Below the pieces are notes generated by a model. It was not told the origin of the DNA and ran no database searches. It saw only the letters and a program-made list of their open reading frames with translations. Below, piece after piece: positions 32,163 to 46,200 of a stretch of DNA of 64,000 bases. The DNA is from Branchiostoma floridae. Lineage: Eukaryota > Chordata > Leptocardii > Amphioxiformes > Branchiostomatidae. The position numbers were made by a program, and so were the translations under genes. The stretch covers positions 12,965,876-13,029,875 of the forward strand of contig NC_049986.1 in assembly GCF_000003815.2 (NCBI RefSeq), given 5' to 3'. Position 1 is the first letter of the stretch. The number at the start of each line of letters is the position of its first letter.

Positions 32163-33540
32163 TACATTTGTACTGAGGAGTCTGAGATTACTATACATAC
32201 TAGCAAACAGAATTGACTTTACTGCTGAAAATATAAGTTTTCAATATAGTGGAATAAAGAAATGTTTTTGTTTTAAAGCTAGAATACTTTTCTAATGCTG
32301 AAAAACAGTATTATGTTACAGTGTTGTGTTGTTCATGTTGACAGGGTCTTGTGTGTTGGATAGAGATTAAAGTGTTATAATCCTAGTTTGAGTTGAATAT
32401 TGAGGGCTGTTTGTTATAAAGGTGAAGGAAGCCATTGGATTGGGAGAGAAAATATTTCATCATTTGAGATACATGTACTTCTTACAAATCAATGCAAATG
32501 TCTTATGAATGCTTCTGTATTTCACATTTCTCTGCTTCAGTCCTTATTGTTAAGAATGTTCAGGTTTTCCTGGTCTTAATTTAAGCAATTCTATTTTTGC
32601 TTTTTGACCCTCTGTTCTCATAGTAGAAACACAAAGTAAAAGGCCTTAGAACCAAAATCTCATAATCTAGTAAACCAAAATTTAAAATAAAACAGACTCG
32701 TTGCACTTGATTCTCTGTAAATATAATTTGATTTCAGAGCTATCTCTTACTAGGGATATACAAATTTTACTTCTGTAGAAAGTAGATATATAATTTGACC
32801 CACAACTCACTCTGAACAGAGATCTATGAATGTACTACAGCCTGAGTTATATATGTACCACTGCTATGAAATTGTTGCAGATGTATTACATTGATACAAA
32901 GAAACAGCAAGGAACTGGCCACTGTTTTTGTTAACCCTTTCTACTCTAGGGGTGCTTCAAGGTGTCAGATTAGTACTGGAGTCTTGGGAACTTAGAGTGA
33001 GAGAGGTTAAATGCAGTTGAAGGAAAATAAAGAGTTTGTCAGTGGTAACCTTTTTGATTTTGTTTTTATTTGTTTCTCAAGACACCTTAGTGTAATTTTA
33101 GACACTAAATTTCACTTTATTACAAAATCATTTTTTATTAATGCAAACGAAATTATTGTTTTTTTTTATCCTTATCTTTCCATCAATGGAAACAGCGGTT
33201 TGTTCCAAGCCCATTTGTATTTTATGAGATGTTTACTTAATTGTTGATTGATCACAATTTGTACATTGATGTATATGCACAATGCTAATCTCAAAGAAAT
33301 AAAACCTTCAAACAATGCCATGACGCTTGTTGCTTCTTCTTCCACTTAGCAAACTGTAATCATGTTCACTTCTGTTTTATGTTCCTTCACAGCCGTTTTG
33401 GTGTATCTTTAAATATTTGCCCATTCCTTCTTTTAGTAACGACATCATCATACATGTTTTGCCTTTGCAGTTCTCCATATAAAAAAGCTAGCTAAAGTTC
33501 CCCGTACATCAGAAAAAGGGGGCCAACCTCTTTATATGTA

Positions 33541-33880
33541 CATGTACATACAACTGATATTAGCCTCAACATGGCCTCTCGAATCAATAGTAAAAATATT
33601 CAAATACAATCCAATCTCTACAACTGGATAAAAACATATTTACTTTCGGATGTCTAACCTTCATAAGCGTATAGCAAAAATAGTCACATAGATAATGTAT
33701 TTCCATGCCTTTCATATGTTGTAGTGTATTTACCATGAAATAGAGGTATATATACATACAATTGATATAATCCTCAACATGGCCTCTCAAAGTTTTAATC
33801 TATAGTAGAAATAGTCATGTAGATATAATGTTTCCATGTGTTGCATATGTTGCAGTGTATTTATCATGGAACCTTTCATT
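33541..33880. repeat. imperfect tandem duplication
   Basis: CCTCAACATGGCCTCTC occurs at 33564 and 33772, and AGTGTATTTA(C/T)CATG at about 33722 and 33853. The second copy is about 77 bases shorter between these anchors. No coding content. Confidence 0.6.
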
Positions 33881-34252
33881 CGTTATTTACCATCATATCA
33901 TGAGTACTTATACATTACTAAGTAAGTCAAAGTCAAAGATATTTGTGACATTCGCTTGAAGTTTAAGTTTATGTGTTATTTAAGAAATAAACTGTCTGGT
34001 TGAACTGCTCAATAGACTGCGGGAAAGGAGGGTATTGAAGATAATGCGAAGTGTTTTATAATATTGTTTCTTGAAAAATGTCTGGAAAAATTTACATCTT
34101 CAAATCGCCAAGTACAAGTAGATAATGTGCATATAATCTTTCTCCATCCCTATGCCTTACATATCTCTATCTCTCTATATACATTGCATATGGGGTAGTT
34201 ATCATACTAGTATACACAATAGCCACACAAATATAACAATTGTTATGTCAAG

Positions 34253-37200
34253 TTAGACATACACATTTTCCATGACGTTTCTCTTGCTGAAGGTGCTGTT
34301 CTGCATGTTGGCATCGGTGGGTTCCGCAGGCATGTTGACATACAGGGGTTCCTCTGGGGCGGGGTCCCCGTGACCTGCCGCCTCCTGCCAGCGATTGGTG
34401 GGCACATTCTCCGCGTTCCCAAAAGCTGGGTTGGTGAACACAAACTCTCGTGGTCCAAGTTCTTCTCTCTATAAAATAAATATAAAAAGTCATTATTGTG
34501 AATTCAATCTGGGATGTTGTAATCAACATTGAAAGAAAATACACATACAGAATATATTTATTTAGAAGCACGAAAAAACAATAAAAGATGACGAGAAAGT
34601 CAATTTTTGCAAGCTAACGCACAATACATTCATTTTCAATGTCACAGATGTTCTATTGTGTCTTTGGGGTTCTGAATATAAGGACATTGAATACATTTTG
34701 AAGATTGTTATACACAACTTGAGGTTGAATAGCTTGACTACATCCACACACAAAACACGAGTATTGTATTGTTGTGCCTTGCATTATATGTACATATATA
34801 TTGGTGCAAATTAATCAGTTAGAAAAAGACAAACCTCGAAGGGATCATCCTGAACTTCTGGCTCATCTTGATGTTCACGACACTTGATCACCAGCACAAT
34901 GATAACCAGTATGATGAGGAGGAGAAGAGCGCCCCCTACTCCTCCGGCAATGTAGTACACCGTGTTGGTCGGTGTAACTTTCTTAGTTTCGACGGTTGCT
35001 GTTGTGGTGTTTTGAAGTTGAGCAGTTGCAATTGGTGTCATTATTTGTGTAGTTGATGATGTTGATGTCATCGGAAGTTGTGTAGTTGCTTTTGATGTCG
35101 TCAGACGTTGTGTAGTTGCTTTTGACGTCGTCAGACGTTGTGTAGTTGCTTTTGATGTCATTGGATGTTGTGTAGTTGCTCTAGATGTCGTCAGTAGTTG
35201 TGGAGTCTGACTTTGTGTGCTGGAAGGTTCCACAGTAGGTGGCCTTGGAGATGACGGTAACTCAACTGCAAAGGGTAATAGAATGTGTTACGTTGTCGTT
35301 ATTTGATTGTTACATCCAACCAAACTACCTACCAGCCCAACCCAACCAACCGAACACACACACCCCTCACCAACCAATTACCCACATATCAACCAACCAA
35401 AAACCCACACACCGACCGACTGGCCTACCTACCAACAGACCAACCATGATAAAAGCACTCTACTTGACAGCGGTATGACTGGTACACAAAGATATTACTC
35501 TCCAAGCAGAGGCTGATGGGGAAATCGTAACGTTTTTTTCTTATATGCTATCTTTTTCTGTCGGCTATCCCCAACAACGACAGAAAAAGACGGCATATAA
35601 AAAAAAGATCACGATTTTCCCCAGCAACCTCTGCTTGGAGAGTACAAAGATATAGCCAGTCGACATGACTGCAGAATGTACTCACTGATTTCCCTCACTC
35701 TTTCCACCAGAAGGTCCCGGATGCTGTTGATAACAGAATAAGTACCGACCTGGAAGACCCTGTCTGTATCCCCGGCCACTGCTTCTAGTTGGTCCCTATT
35801 CACGCTGGGACCCACTCCAATGGAAAAGGCAATTATGCCTGAAAATATGGATGAAAAAAAATTAGAGAAACATGAATTAGGCATTAAGAAAGACAGGTCA
35901 ACAAAGGTCCATGTAGCAACGGTATGTAGACATCTAACGGTTTAAATGAAATCATGCTTTCTAGCAAATAAGAACTACTCTGAAAAAGTTACTTTAAATA
36001 GAATATTCCTCTTGCTCAACATTTGATACAATATGTAGGTTTTCCCGGGAAGAATTCTTACCTGATGCTCGTAAGGCATCAATAGCTGGGGCTAAGACAG
36101 TAGTAGGGTTGTCGTGGGCCGATCCGTCTGTCATTAACACCGCAATTCTGGGTATCCCCTGCGATAGTGGACGCGCTCCTTTGGCTTCGGTAAAGCTTGT
36201 GTTGACCAGGTAGTTGATGACTTGTCCCAATAAGGTTCCGCCTCCTCTGTGATATAAAACATTGACAGAGATATACTTATACTTATCATCAGAATAGAAT
36301 AAAATAAATAAATAGATAAGTAAGTATTTTCCGTCAACCATGATTTTGAATCGTCCCAATACTGTACAAAATAAGATGTATTGATCAACCCTGTACCCTA
36401 TCTTATAATCACCTTCCTTAAGCTTATTTCTCCCTTTTCTTTTTAACCCTTATAATTCCCCCTCCCCATGTCGTCTACCAGTCTCACCTCTGTGGGATAT
36501 TCCCGATGGCTTGCTTCAAAGACGCCTTGTCCGAGTAACCGTCTAGCGGGAATTCCTCCGTAAAAAAGGAACTAAACTGAACTACACCTACCAAGGTGAA
36601 ATAAAAGAGAACGTTTCTTTAGCGTTTACTGGAATATTGTATTCTATTTGGGTACTTTCTGGACTTTCACTTTATGGAAATTATTTGCTATGTTTCTGTG
36701 TACTCTAAATGTCATCTCATATTCATTACAAGCCTGATTAAATCTCGCTTATAGCAGCCCGCCAAACATCCGCTGGCTCCCTAGTTACAGCCCTGGACAG
36801 CGGAGTTTGTGTTACACAGCCTAATTCATTACTGAACACTCAAAACTACTTAATACCAAACAGTTATCTGTGATGTTACTTACCTACGCGTGTGAAGTCC
36901 GCAGCTATGTCGAACGCATCCACAACTTGACTGATGAAAGATTTGGCCCTAACAAAGTCGTCAGCGCTGATGCTACCGGACCCGTCTAGCACGAACATGA
37001 TGTCTCCGGCATCGCCAGAAGCTAGGAGCAGAAAAACAAGTCACGGAAAACTTCTCCTATGGCTCTAATTATCTTCATGAGAAATGCAGATATTGTTTTG
37101 GGTGTGTCTATGTGTTTGTATGTCCGGATTTCTGTTGTCAGCATAAATGAAGAACCTCTTTATATTTGGTATTTGGGTAGGTGTTGCGAAGCCAAGTCGA

Positions 37201-38705
37201 GAGAGAGAGAAGTGTTGAGAAGACGAAGGTCAATGTCGATTTTGGGTCCCCTGGTATGTGACCTTGGTACTGCAGCAGAACTTCCGTTTTTTGTATCTTT
37301 TGACCTGATGGTCTTGATTTTTTTGGTGGTAGATAGCTCGTGATGTAAGGAAGGAGCGGTTCATATTTTGGCGCCGCTAGTTTTGAAGGGTTGTCGATCG
37401 TTGAAATTTTCAACCATATGCACCCGTACGCGTGTTCGTGTAGTTTGTTTATATGTTCGTGTATTTGTGACTTCCGTTCGCCCGATAATGACAACAATTC
37501 GTAAAAGGGCTTCAATCAATGGAGTTGTTTTGATATATGACAAATCCGAGTTAGCCTAAAGGGCTGTGCAAAGTGCGTATATCGGGACCGACGGGTTTCC
37601 CCCGGGCTGTCACCGTGAGTCACTCGCTAAACTTATTAAATCAATTACGTGGGTAAAGAAACGGAAAGGTTCCTACCAGACAAATGTCATTTATGATTAC
37701 ACCTCGTGGAAACAATATTTGGGAACTTACAGATTAGGTATGACTATCCCAATGTACAGTCTTGGTCGCACATACAAGTAATTAAGTAGTTTCTAGAATA
37801 ACCCTTGACCCAAGCAGGAACTGGAACAAATCCGAAAACCTGTCGCACTTGATTAAGTAAACATTTTGCTGTAGGTGTGCAGAACGTGCATAAGAAACAT
37901 AAAAAAGAAACAAGAATTTCTTCCCTTCTGTAGTTGGCTAATGATTGTTTCACAATTTATCGTTCAAATGAAGAAAAAAAAAAGTCAGATTCCGAATTCC
38001 AGCCAATGCTAGCGGGATTCTCGTATATCATACACACAAAATCATAGCAATGCAAGAAATATCTAAACAAACCATCCAGTCTTCATGAATTTTGATATTC
38101 AAACGTAAACGTAACAATCCACTCTCACTTTTATATCGTTGATGAAAGTTATCTTTGATCTGACAGTACCTTAATGAAATGTAGATATTCATTTCCGTCA
38201 AGTCAGTAACGTTTTGCTTCTACTTGAATCAGTAACTACATGTTTTAAATCTTGTACACGTTTTGTTTCCTCATCGTAGTGGTCTCTTTTCTTGCTGCAC
38301 AACCAATAACCAATCCCAAGTGTCACTGTTACATGCTTTATGAATTCATATAGTTGATTCAAATACAATTTGATGGCGCCTACTGCTTAAACCAAGGACG
38401 TTATATGAGACCTTGCTTAAACCAATAAGTATATTAGATTAATCATAACTGCAGATCAGGATCCTGACCATGATATTTAACTATCAAGATCAAAATTAGT
38501 GATTAACATTCTCAGTAGCAAAATCATAAAACTCAAAAAGTTTTTTTATACGAGAATCTAGCTTTCTGATCACCGCCTGTTTGTTGTGCTTGTAAATTAT
38601 GAGGAAGTTCCTGAAGAAATGCGGGGCCTTACCTGCCAGTACAAAAGAGGGTCCCCAGCACAGTCCCACAACTAGTAGTAGCGCCGACCACCAGTTCTGA
38701 ACCAT
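34253..38705 (-). CDS. single-pass membrane protein with one von Willebrand factor A domain and Thr-rich stalk
   Basis: Seven exons on the minus strand: 38705-38633, 37021-36884, 36587-36488, 36246-36062, 35838-35686, 35265-34835 and 34468-34253, giving 431 aa in agreeing phases. Residues 1-24 are a signal peptide. A vWA domain follows (about 28-210) with MIDAS residues DGSGS, the downstream Thr region (GGGTLLG) and LMTDGSAHD, so metal-dependent ligand binding is plausible. A Thr/Ser-rich, probably O-glycosylated stalk contains four 10-residue repeats (TTSKATTQRL type). A 23-residue membrane helix precedes a cytoplasmic tail with NPAF, YVNM (a PI3-kinase SH2-type YxxM) and C-terminal VYV, which fits a class II PDZ ligand. 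The vWA resembles those of matrilins and collagen VI, but no vertebrate orthologue is recognised. Adhesion or receptor function is inferred. Confidence 0.88.
35076..35196 (-). repeat. 30-bp coding repeat in the Thr-rich stalk
   Basis: Four copies anchored on GTTGTGTAGTTGCT (+ strand) at 35076, 35107, 35137 and 35167 encode the 10-residue unit TTSKATTQRL with variants. The period keeps the frame. Confidence 0.9.
35305..35455. repeat. C/A-rich low-complexity tract (CCAA-like)
   Basis: About 140 bases of mostly C and A with CCAACC and CACACC motifs and almost no G on the + strand, in an intron of the vWA gene. Confidence 0.8.
35487..35653. mobile_element. MITE, 9-bp-TSD foldback family (copy 5)
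   Basis: The element at 35496-35644 starts TACTCTCCAAGCAGAGGC and ends CCTCTGCTTGGAGAGTA. The flanks CAAAGATAT (35487-35495 and 35645-35653) are identical, a perfect 9-bp target duplication. Long inner arms share GGGGAAA.TCGT and TTTTTCTGTCG. It lies in an intron of the vWA gene. Confidence 0.95.
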
Positions 38706-40278
38706 TTTGTCACGGCAAGGTAACTTTACAGTTTGGACAGTAAAATGCCAGTTGTCAGTAGAAGTACTCGTTGCCTGTACGTATACTCTGAGATATTGCG
38801 CCACTTGGTAGATTTGATCTGGGAAAACCCATGTATTTTTCTGAGGTCTAGATAATTTGCATAACAAAAGAGAGAGAACGTCATTGTTATTGTGTACGCA
38901 CTAAATTGTTCTGACCTGCAATTAGAGGCCATGCACGGCGGCACCTCCAGGCGACACCATACAGCATTACCTGTAGTTGTCAACAGCTGCAGTGTAGTGC
39001 ATTATCGCTAGATGACGTTTGAGCTAATATCGAGGCAATGCATGTTGAGGCAATGGTGAATTGACAACTTTTATCTCCTTTTGTTGCCACTTTTTGTTAT
39101 TACTTTCAATTGTTATCACCATTGTGTTCTAACGCTTGGGTTCATTTCAACTTGGCAAGGATTAGAGAAATGGCCTAAAACATGTTGGTAAGCGCTTTAC
39201 TTTGTTTTTACAAACATTGCTTGCAAAAGCTTTTACTATGCCGATTTCTGTCACAGATAAACCTTCACAGGAACAGTATATATAGAGTTTTGCAAATACA
39301 TGTTCTTATCTAAGAGCTGATACATATCAATACCTGTACATATTTAATATTGTATAGTAGACAGAAATCACTAACACGACATGGTCCTTGAAGTTTAATT
39401 CCATCTGTTCCTTTTAAACATACTTAATATAACTTGTATAACTTAACTTTGAGCGCAATTTTGTTACCAGATACAAGGTTACATGATGTTGTTTGAGAAT
39501 CCATGATTGTACGCCATAGAAAAAAAACTATCTTTGATCAGAGTTCACGGACAAAAGCATAATTCTTGCGAGCCAAACGTACAACAATGTAACTTTCGTA
39601 TAAGAAACAAGAATTTCTTACAGTTATTTCTTTCACATCGCTACTTAACATACAATTTTGCACAACATCAACATCCCAATACCATGGTGGCAAGCAACAT
39701 AACTTAATCATTTATGGCATTGCTCGAGTTTTGAAACAACGCGATGGCCAGAAGTTGTGTTAATTTTCTTTTTTTAGTCATCTTAGTTATGTATAATTCA
39801 GAAAATTAGATTAAATGCAAACCTGAGGGCCACACATATATGTTTATATTGAGAAAATATTCAAAAGCAGTTGAAATTTTACGCAATGGTTTTGTTTTCA
39901 CCAACTTGAATAGAACTTGATGAAGTTACCAATACAGCAAAATATGATTTAAAAAAAAGAATTAAAATTATGCTTGTAGCTCAAACTGCATAGGATATGC
40001 AAGTACATCTACGCTGTTGGGACACAATTAACACGTGATAACTTCAGAAGTGTTTCACAGAGAGTTTAAGACAAGAGTAGAGGAGGTTTACCGTGGAAAC
40101 GTTTTCTTGTTCTATCAAATATGCTCCCATGCGTGAGAGCTTCTCCAATGTTATATAGTAACATGAGACACGAGCAATCAGAAAAACTAAGTTACAATTT
40201 TGACACAATAAGAACAATGATATACTTGTGTTTGGGAAATGATTATGGTTCTTAAAAAAGCAGGTTGCACATTATCGA
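38706..40278. other. intergenic region between vWA gene and synaptotagmin
   Basis: Should contain the promoter and 5' UTR of the vWA gene (near 38706) and the 3' UTR of the synaptotagmin (near 40278), both minus strand. No further gene or known repeat was seen. Confidence 0.4.
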
Positions 40279-43200
40279 TCAGTCCGGTTGAAGCGGTTGT
40301 AAACAGTGCCACCGTGCGGTTCCTTTGCGAGATGCAGCAAGGCTCTTCCAATGCTCCAGCTCCTCCCCCTCGGACTCCGCGCTCAGCACCACCTTCCCCA
40401 TCCCCTGGTTCTGCCCGAACCTGTTCTCGTGAACTATGACCAGCTCGATGTACACGTGATCCATGAACTCCCGCCCAACATCGAACACCAGGGCCTCGTT
40501 GTAGACAGGGTTAGTGGTAGAATGTCTGGTGGAGGTTTTCTTCTTTTTCAACCGCTTCCCGGCGTAGAGAATCGACACTTTAACGTAAGGATCTGTGGAA
40601 TCAAAGAAAATTTGTTTTAGAAGAAAATAACCTCCCGCTCTTTGCAATGAAAGCGACAGCTGCTATTCAAATCATGTACAGGTTTAACCTACCACAACAT
40701 TTTCATTAGCACACCGTTTAACTAGATTTCTATGCCCTGAAGCATTCTATCTCGCACCTTTGGATGTACAGAATATCTGTAGTTGGGGTCATCCGCGTGT
40801 CACTGACATGTTTGATTGAGGTCGGAATAACTGTCACCTTTCCCCATGGCTTTCCATGGCAGTTGGCACAACATGACTATTTTTGGGTCAGTCGTTTTTG
40901 TATTGTTGATAAAACATTTGGATCGATCCGTTAAGCGCTCGCGCGATATTTTGGGAAGAAATTATAGCTTCAAATGCCATATATATATGTGCGTAGAGGT
41001 CGAGGGAAAGGACACTTGTACGTGTTTTTTTAGGAGTCTTGCAATGGTTTCCAGTCGCACATTAAAAGTGCACCGACTAACGAACAGGATTGTACTGTAT
41101 GTGTGTAATTGGAGAACAGCATGCCTACCCGCAGAGTCGCCCGCATACTATATATGCACCCCCGCGTAAAGGGATTGATTTCTGCCCCATTCGTTTTCAT
41201 AAGGCTGGGATGTAAGCCGTCAGGTTAGTCCCCAAATGACAATTACTGTTTCCGCCCAATCTATCAGACACCGCGCAAATCATTAACACCCCATTCCCAG
41301 AGCGAGCGGTTTGACTCAGCGCTGAACGAATTTCATGGATACAAACGAATCTTTCTACACTTTGCGTGTCTCGTTGCCTTTTCAGTCATACTTTACCCTT
41401 TGCATGATATTCCAATTATGAAGTGAATTGCTGGAAAATACAATTTATTTCGCAGCGCAAAAGTCGTCTAGTGCAAAGGTCTTTTCTTAGCTCTTATATT
41501 CGCGCCGAACTGGTATTTTGAGACCTGTTGTCATACATAATTGTTTCTTTGATGTTGTAAAACTACGCCATTTGTTTTGGATCAATACAACTGCTGCATT
41601 ATCTTAGGAGCCCGACGATTTTTCCTCAAGAAATGAATTTTGTTGAGAAAAGTTTTCTTACATACAGAACGTTCCCTCTCTGTCCTTAATTGGTGAATCT
41701 GTTCCTCCTAGCGATGACTTATCATGTTGAGAAGCGTCTTAATTAGACCTAGACCCAGTATGGAAAGGTTTGGCTTCCAACTGGGACGTCCCAAATCAAG
41801 TTATCTATGGTAGAATGTATGCACGTTAATGTTGGAGTCTAGGTGGAATAGGCGGCCGCATATGCGCACCGCAACCTATGGTCGGCAATATCCATTGAAA
41901 CAGAAGGATGAGGATATGTTGGCTATAATAAAACAAGTGCTTTAAAAAAAGCTGTATCTTGCCGGGTAGTAGGGATTTCGTCAGGAAAAGGTACCTCGGC
42001 GCTTCACCAGTGTTCATCAGTAAACATGAGGATCACATCAAAATAATCAGAAACAACCAGAACAAGTGCTTTAAAAAAGCTGACATTTTGCTAAGGTTTG
42101 CATGTGTGAACGTTTTTCTAGTTATTAGAATGTCATGTAAATAGAAATAGAGTAACTAAATCTGATATGGTCGCATGGAGAGATTCACCAATATGCAAAT
42201 GAGGTTTGTCCAGGAATATAAGAATGAACATGTTTAGTGAAACTTTTTGTCATACAGGATGCAATTATTTTCGAGAAAATCAGTTTCTTCTCGTGCAATT
42301 ATGTGATATAGATGTTGTATGGGCATTTAAATGAAAGTTAGAACGACATATACCCTACATGTACATGTCTGTTCGTTCATTCAAATATCCCAACAGCGGA
42401 AAAATGCAGAACTACAACAGAAATTCCCAAATGTTCTGGTCAAAAGACAAAAGTATTGTTTACTAGTACTTTAATGGTGTAAAAAAAAAAAATTAAAAAA
42501 AAGAAAGTTGAAAAATTCCCGTTCCGGGAATCGAAGCCGGAGCGTTGGATTACAATGCATAAACTTTACCACTGAGCTAACCATTACATGTTCTGAAAAA
42601 CCTCGTTTTAAAAGGTATAGAAATGTATGGCATAGACTGCAAGTCGCAAAATGCAAAAATAAACGTTGTTTTATTTTTACAATTAAAGAATGATGAATCC
42701 ATTCCAGTGAAGTTTTACCCTCTAAACTAATTAATAAGTTTTACCCTCTAAAATAATCCCCCAGTGTAGGGAGATATTGGAAATTTACCTCATTAACATA
42801 ATCTATGTCAGATGAATTATTGGCACAATAAACCGGTATTGTAAAACTTTTTGACCCACAATAAGTATGCATTATTCTTTATTACAAAATAAATTCCTTC
42901 TGATGCAATTTTTGATATATCTTTATGATAAACATGGGTTAAAGCGTAGATTTATTTACGCTGGACCACATACGTCTAAAATACAGTTTTGATACTGGAC
43001 TGCAATGTAACCCTTGTCTAACTAAGCCATAAAATTGGGCAAAGAGAAAAGGGCCTTTTGAAGGGCCTTTGGAAGGGCTGGGTTAACATTGAACCATTGA
43101 TTGAACCATTGAACCATGGAAAATATCCGCCACAAAAAGTGAAACACTGACACGTCTTGCTATACTTAGTGTGGAAATCTTTACCATATGGTGAGATAAG

Positions 43201-46200
43201 TGTATGTAAAGTAGACAGACAACGTTGCATTTGCACAGTGAAGATTTATCTAAAGACTGTCCTTTATTATTAGCGAGTAGACATGTAGGATGTGTTTTTG
43301 TCAGAATATTCATGTTGTATAGGTCATGCTAGTTCACCTTTATCCGTTGAGTAACCTATATTCAATGTTTTCAAAGCAGGGTATTCAGGATACCAAGCAG
43401 AAAGCCATTGTTTTCAAACGGCAGTATTTCGACATGGAATCCCTGGTTTTAAAAAGAACGGATATAGGTTCCCCCGCGGAAAAAGGAGAAGCGTTAGACA
43501 GGGAGATGAAAATGTGTTTGCTTTTAGATCGCCTTTCTAAATATATATTTATGACTTGGAATTATGCGAATTGACTTCATGCTTTCAGAAATTCTTTCTC
43601 TATATATGTATTTACGACTCTATATTCCGCAAAGTGACTGTCAACCTCTTAAAAGTTTTGTGAAAGAGTGTGTGCAAGTGTGCAGATAAAGCAAAATATG
43701 CCTTTAAAGGGGTAACAGCTTTTAGAACTGCTGCCTTAATGTATCTTTACGATGTCGACCTCTGCGAAGTGACTGTCTAGCTGGTGTAAAAGCCCCCGTC
43801 ATATACAAGTGGGCTGATGAAGCAAAATTGACATTGTGAACGATGGCAGCTTTAGAATTCCTTTCAAAATGTATATTTACGACGTGTTGGATGGTGTGTA
43901 ATGGCCGTCTGATCGCTGAAATACTTAGAAGAATGTGTTGGAAGCAGATGAATTGAAGCCAAGTTCACTGTATGGCGAAATAGTTTTAGATTTCCTTTCA
44001 AAATATATATTTACGACGCGTTGGATTCTGTGTAATGCTAATGGCCATCTCATACTTTGCAACCGAGAATAAACGTTAGAAGCAGATGAATTGAAGCAAA
44101 GTGTTCACTGAATGGGAAAATAGTTTTTAGATTTCCTTTCAAAATATATATTTACGACGTGCTGGATTCTGTGTAATAGTCGTCTGATCGTTGAAATATT
44201 CTGCAACCGAGAATGAATGTCAGAAGCAGATGAATTGAAGCAAAGCGTTCACTGAATAGGAAAATAGTTTTAGATTTCCTCAAAATCTATCTTTACGATC
44301 TTGATTCTGTCTATCTGGGAATTGAAATTGTTTACTTTATGGAATAGTGTAATGGGGTAGATAAAGCTAAATGTGTGTAAAAATTGATAATAGCCTTCAG
44401 AATTGCACCCTAAATACATATTTTACAACTGAGTATTGTGCTGATTATAGCTGATAAAAGTGCCAGCCATATGCATACGACTTGATGTAAGTGTATAAAT
44501 GAAGTCAAAATTGCTTCAGATGAGTGCATATGTTTTAGGCGTCGTTTAAAATCTATGAAATAACAATTTTTTACTGTTAACGTTAACATTGTCCGTTCTA
44601 TAGCACGATATGAAGTGGGTGTATAAAGCTGAATGTGGCCTGAAAGTGGTTATAATGGCTGCGCGCGGAAAAAAAACGCCAGAGTAATGCAGAGCAAAAA
44701 TGAACAGTACATCACCGAGTTAGTATTACATCCCTGACGCCTATCTCCGTGTGTCTATATATTTCTAACACATCTCAGAATGCAGCTATTGCTATGGCGA
44801 TCCGTTCAAACTGACCTAACAAACTTCTGAAGGGCGCAAAATGAAATGTAGTTGTCGCCACTGACGCCTCTTCTTCAATGTGAAATAGAAAGAAGGCAAA
44901 CGTATTTGTGTTTTGGTAATAGCTGTGTATATATCTCAAACCTATCTACCCATTTCTCCCCCATTCAGGGAACTTTGCACAAAGCTAATAATGTCTGTGA
45001 AATATTGCCAATTTACGGGCTCACTATCGGGAGGATTTAAGAAATGCCCCGTCTTGCACTCAAGTAAGTCTTACTCAAAGACGTAAGGTTGATAAGATAC
45101 AGTCAAGATGTCACAACATCGTTCCAACTAATGTTATTGATTTAAGAAACAAGAAAAGGACACTGTATTGATATATAGGAGGATACTGTCACAAAAGGAA
45201 AATGGGCCTATCGCTAGACACGACGCCGAGGGTTTTTGAAGTTTAGATAACGGTGCCTATAGCCGTTCTTTCTCCAACGGGTTGACGTGGGCGTTCATTT
45301 TAACATTTACGGCTTGTGAATGTACGGTGTTAACACAAATCACATAAGGGTCAACAAGAAACTCACAAAACAGAAGGCAAGGGCATAAAATTGATAACGT
45401 TGCCTGGATGACCGATAAAGTTAGAGCCTGTGCTCTATATATCATAGAAGGATCAACTTTGATTTTACGAGGACGTTCAGAGATTTGTAGCTTCAAAACG
45501 GCTGTTAGTTTGAACGCTGATTCCTATCATGATAAGTGGACTGGTAGTATATTGTTTGTGCTTTGATGAATGTCAGAGAGACAGGTCAGGAAATGGGTTC
45601 TTAGTCTGGTATCCAGCCGTATTATAGCTCCTGAGTCTCTTCTGTCCTCTCCGCACATACTTTTTAGGAGAGGAGATGAGGACAGAAGAGACCCGGGAGC
45701 TATAATACAGCTGGATACCAGGCTAATGGTTTCTGCAATATTGTTAACTCAGAGATTTGCACCTTACTGTTTGCTCCGTAGGGTGGAACTTTATTTTCGC
45801 ATCGTTCTTTTATATTGTTCTTTAAGGGCACGTTAACTGTGAAGGCCGTTTCAAACCTTCCGGCGTTTCTGCGTATCGTGAACATCATATGTTGCCCTTG
45901 CAATAAAAATCATGACCCCACGTTAGGGCGATAACACGAAAGCCGGCAAGAGCAAATGTGTATATCCACGAATCGCATCATTCACCGAAAGCGTAAGAGA
46001 TTAACGATTTAGCCATTCGATCCTTGTTAATCTGTAAGTGGAAACTCATCAAATTATATACATGTGTATCTATAACAACGGAGCTGGGTATCAAGGCGGG
46101 CATGCACTTGTGCAATTTGCAAAGGTTCCTTTTTCCAGAGGCTGTTACAAACTGCGTCAGCAGACTGCGTAAGAAGAAGCACGAACGGAGGCTTTTTGCG

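Larger units (their letters stand above)
31892..34252. other. 3' UTR of FBXW5 and intergenic region to the convergent vWA gene
   Basis: AATAAA signals on the + strand at about 32253, 32684 and 33297 are candidate FBXW5 polyadenylation signals. The first 260 bases include a MITE (31996-32153). A degenerate tandem duplication occupies about 33541-33880. No further gene is supported. Confidence 0.5.

Noticed and set aside
37138..37515. 125-codon minus-strand frame in the first vWA-gene intron
   Set aside because: No recognisable domain and no matching splice phases with the vWA exons.
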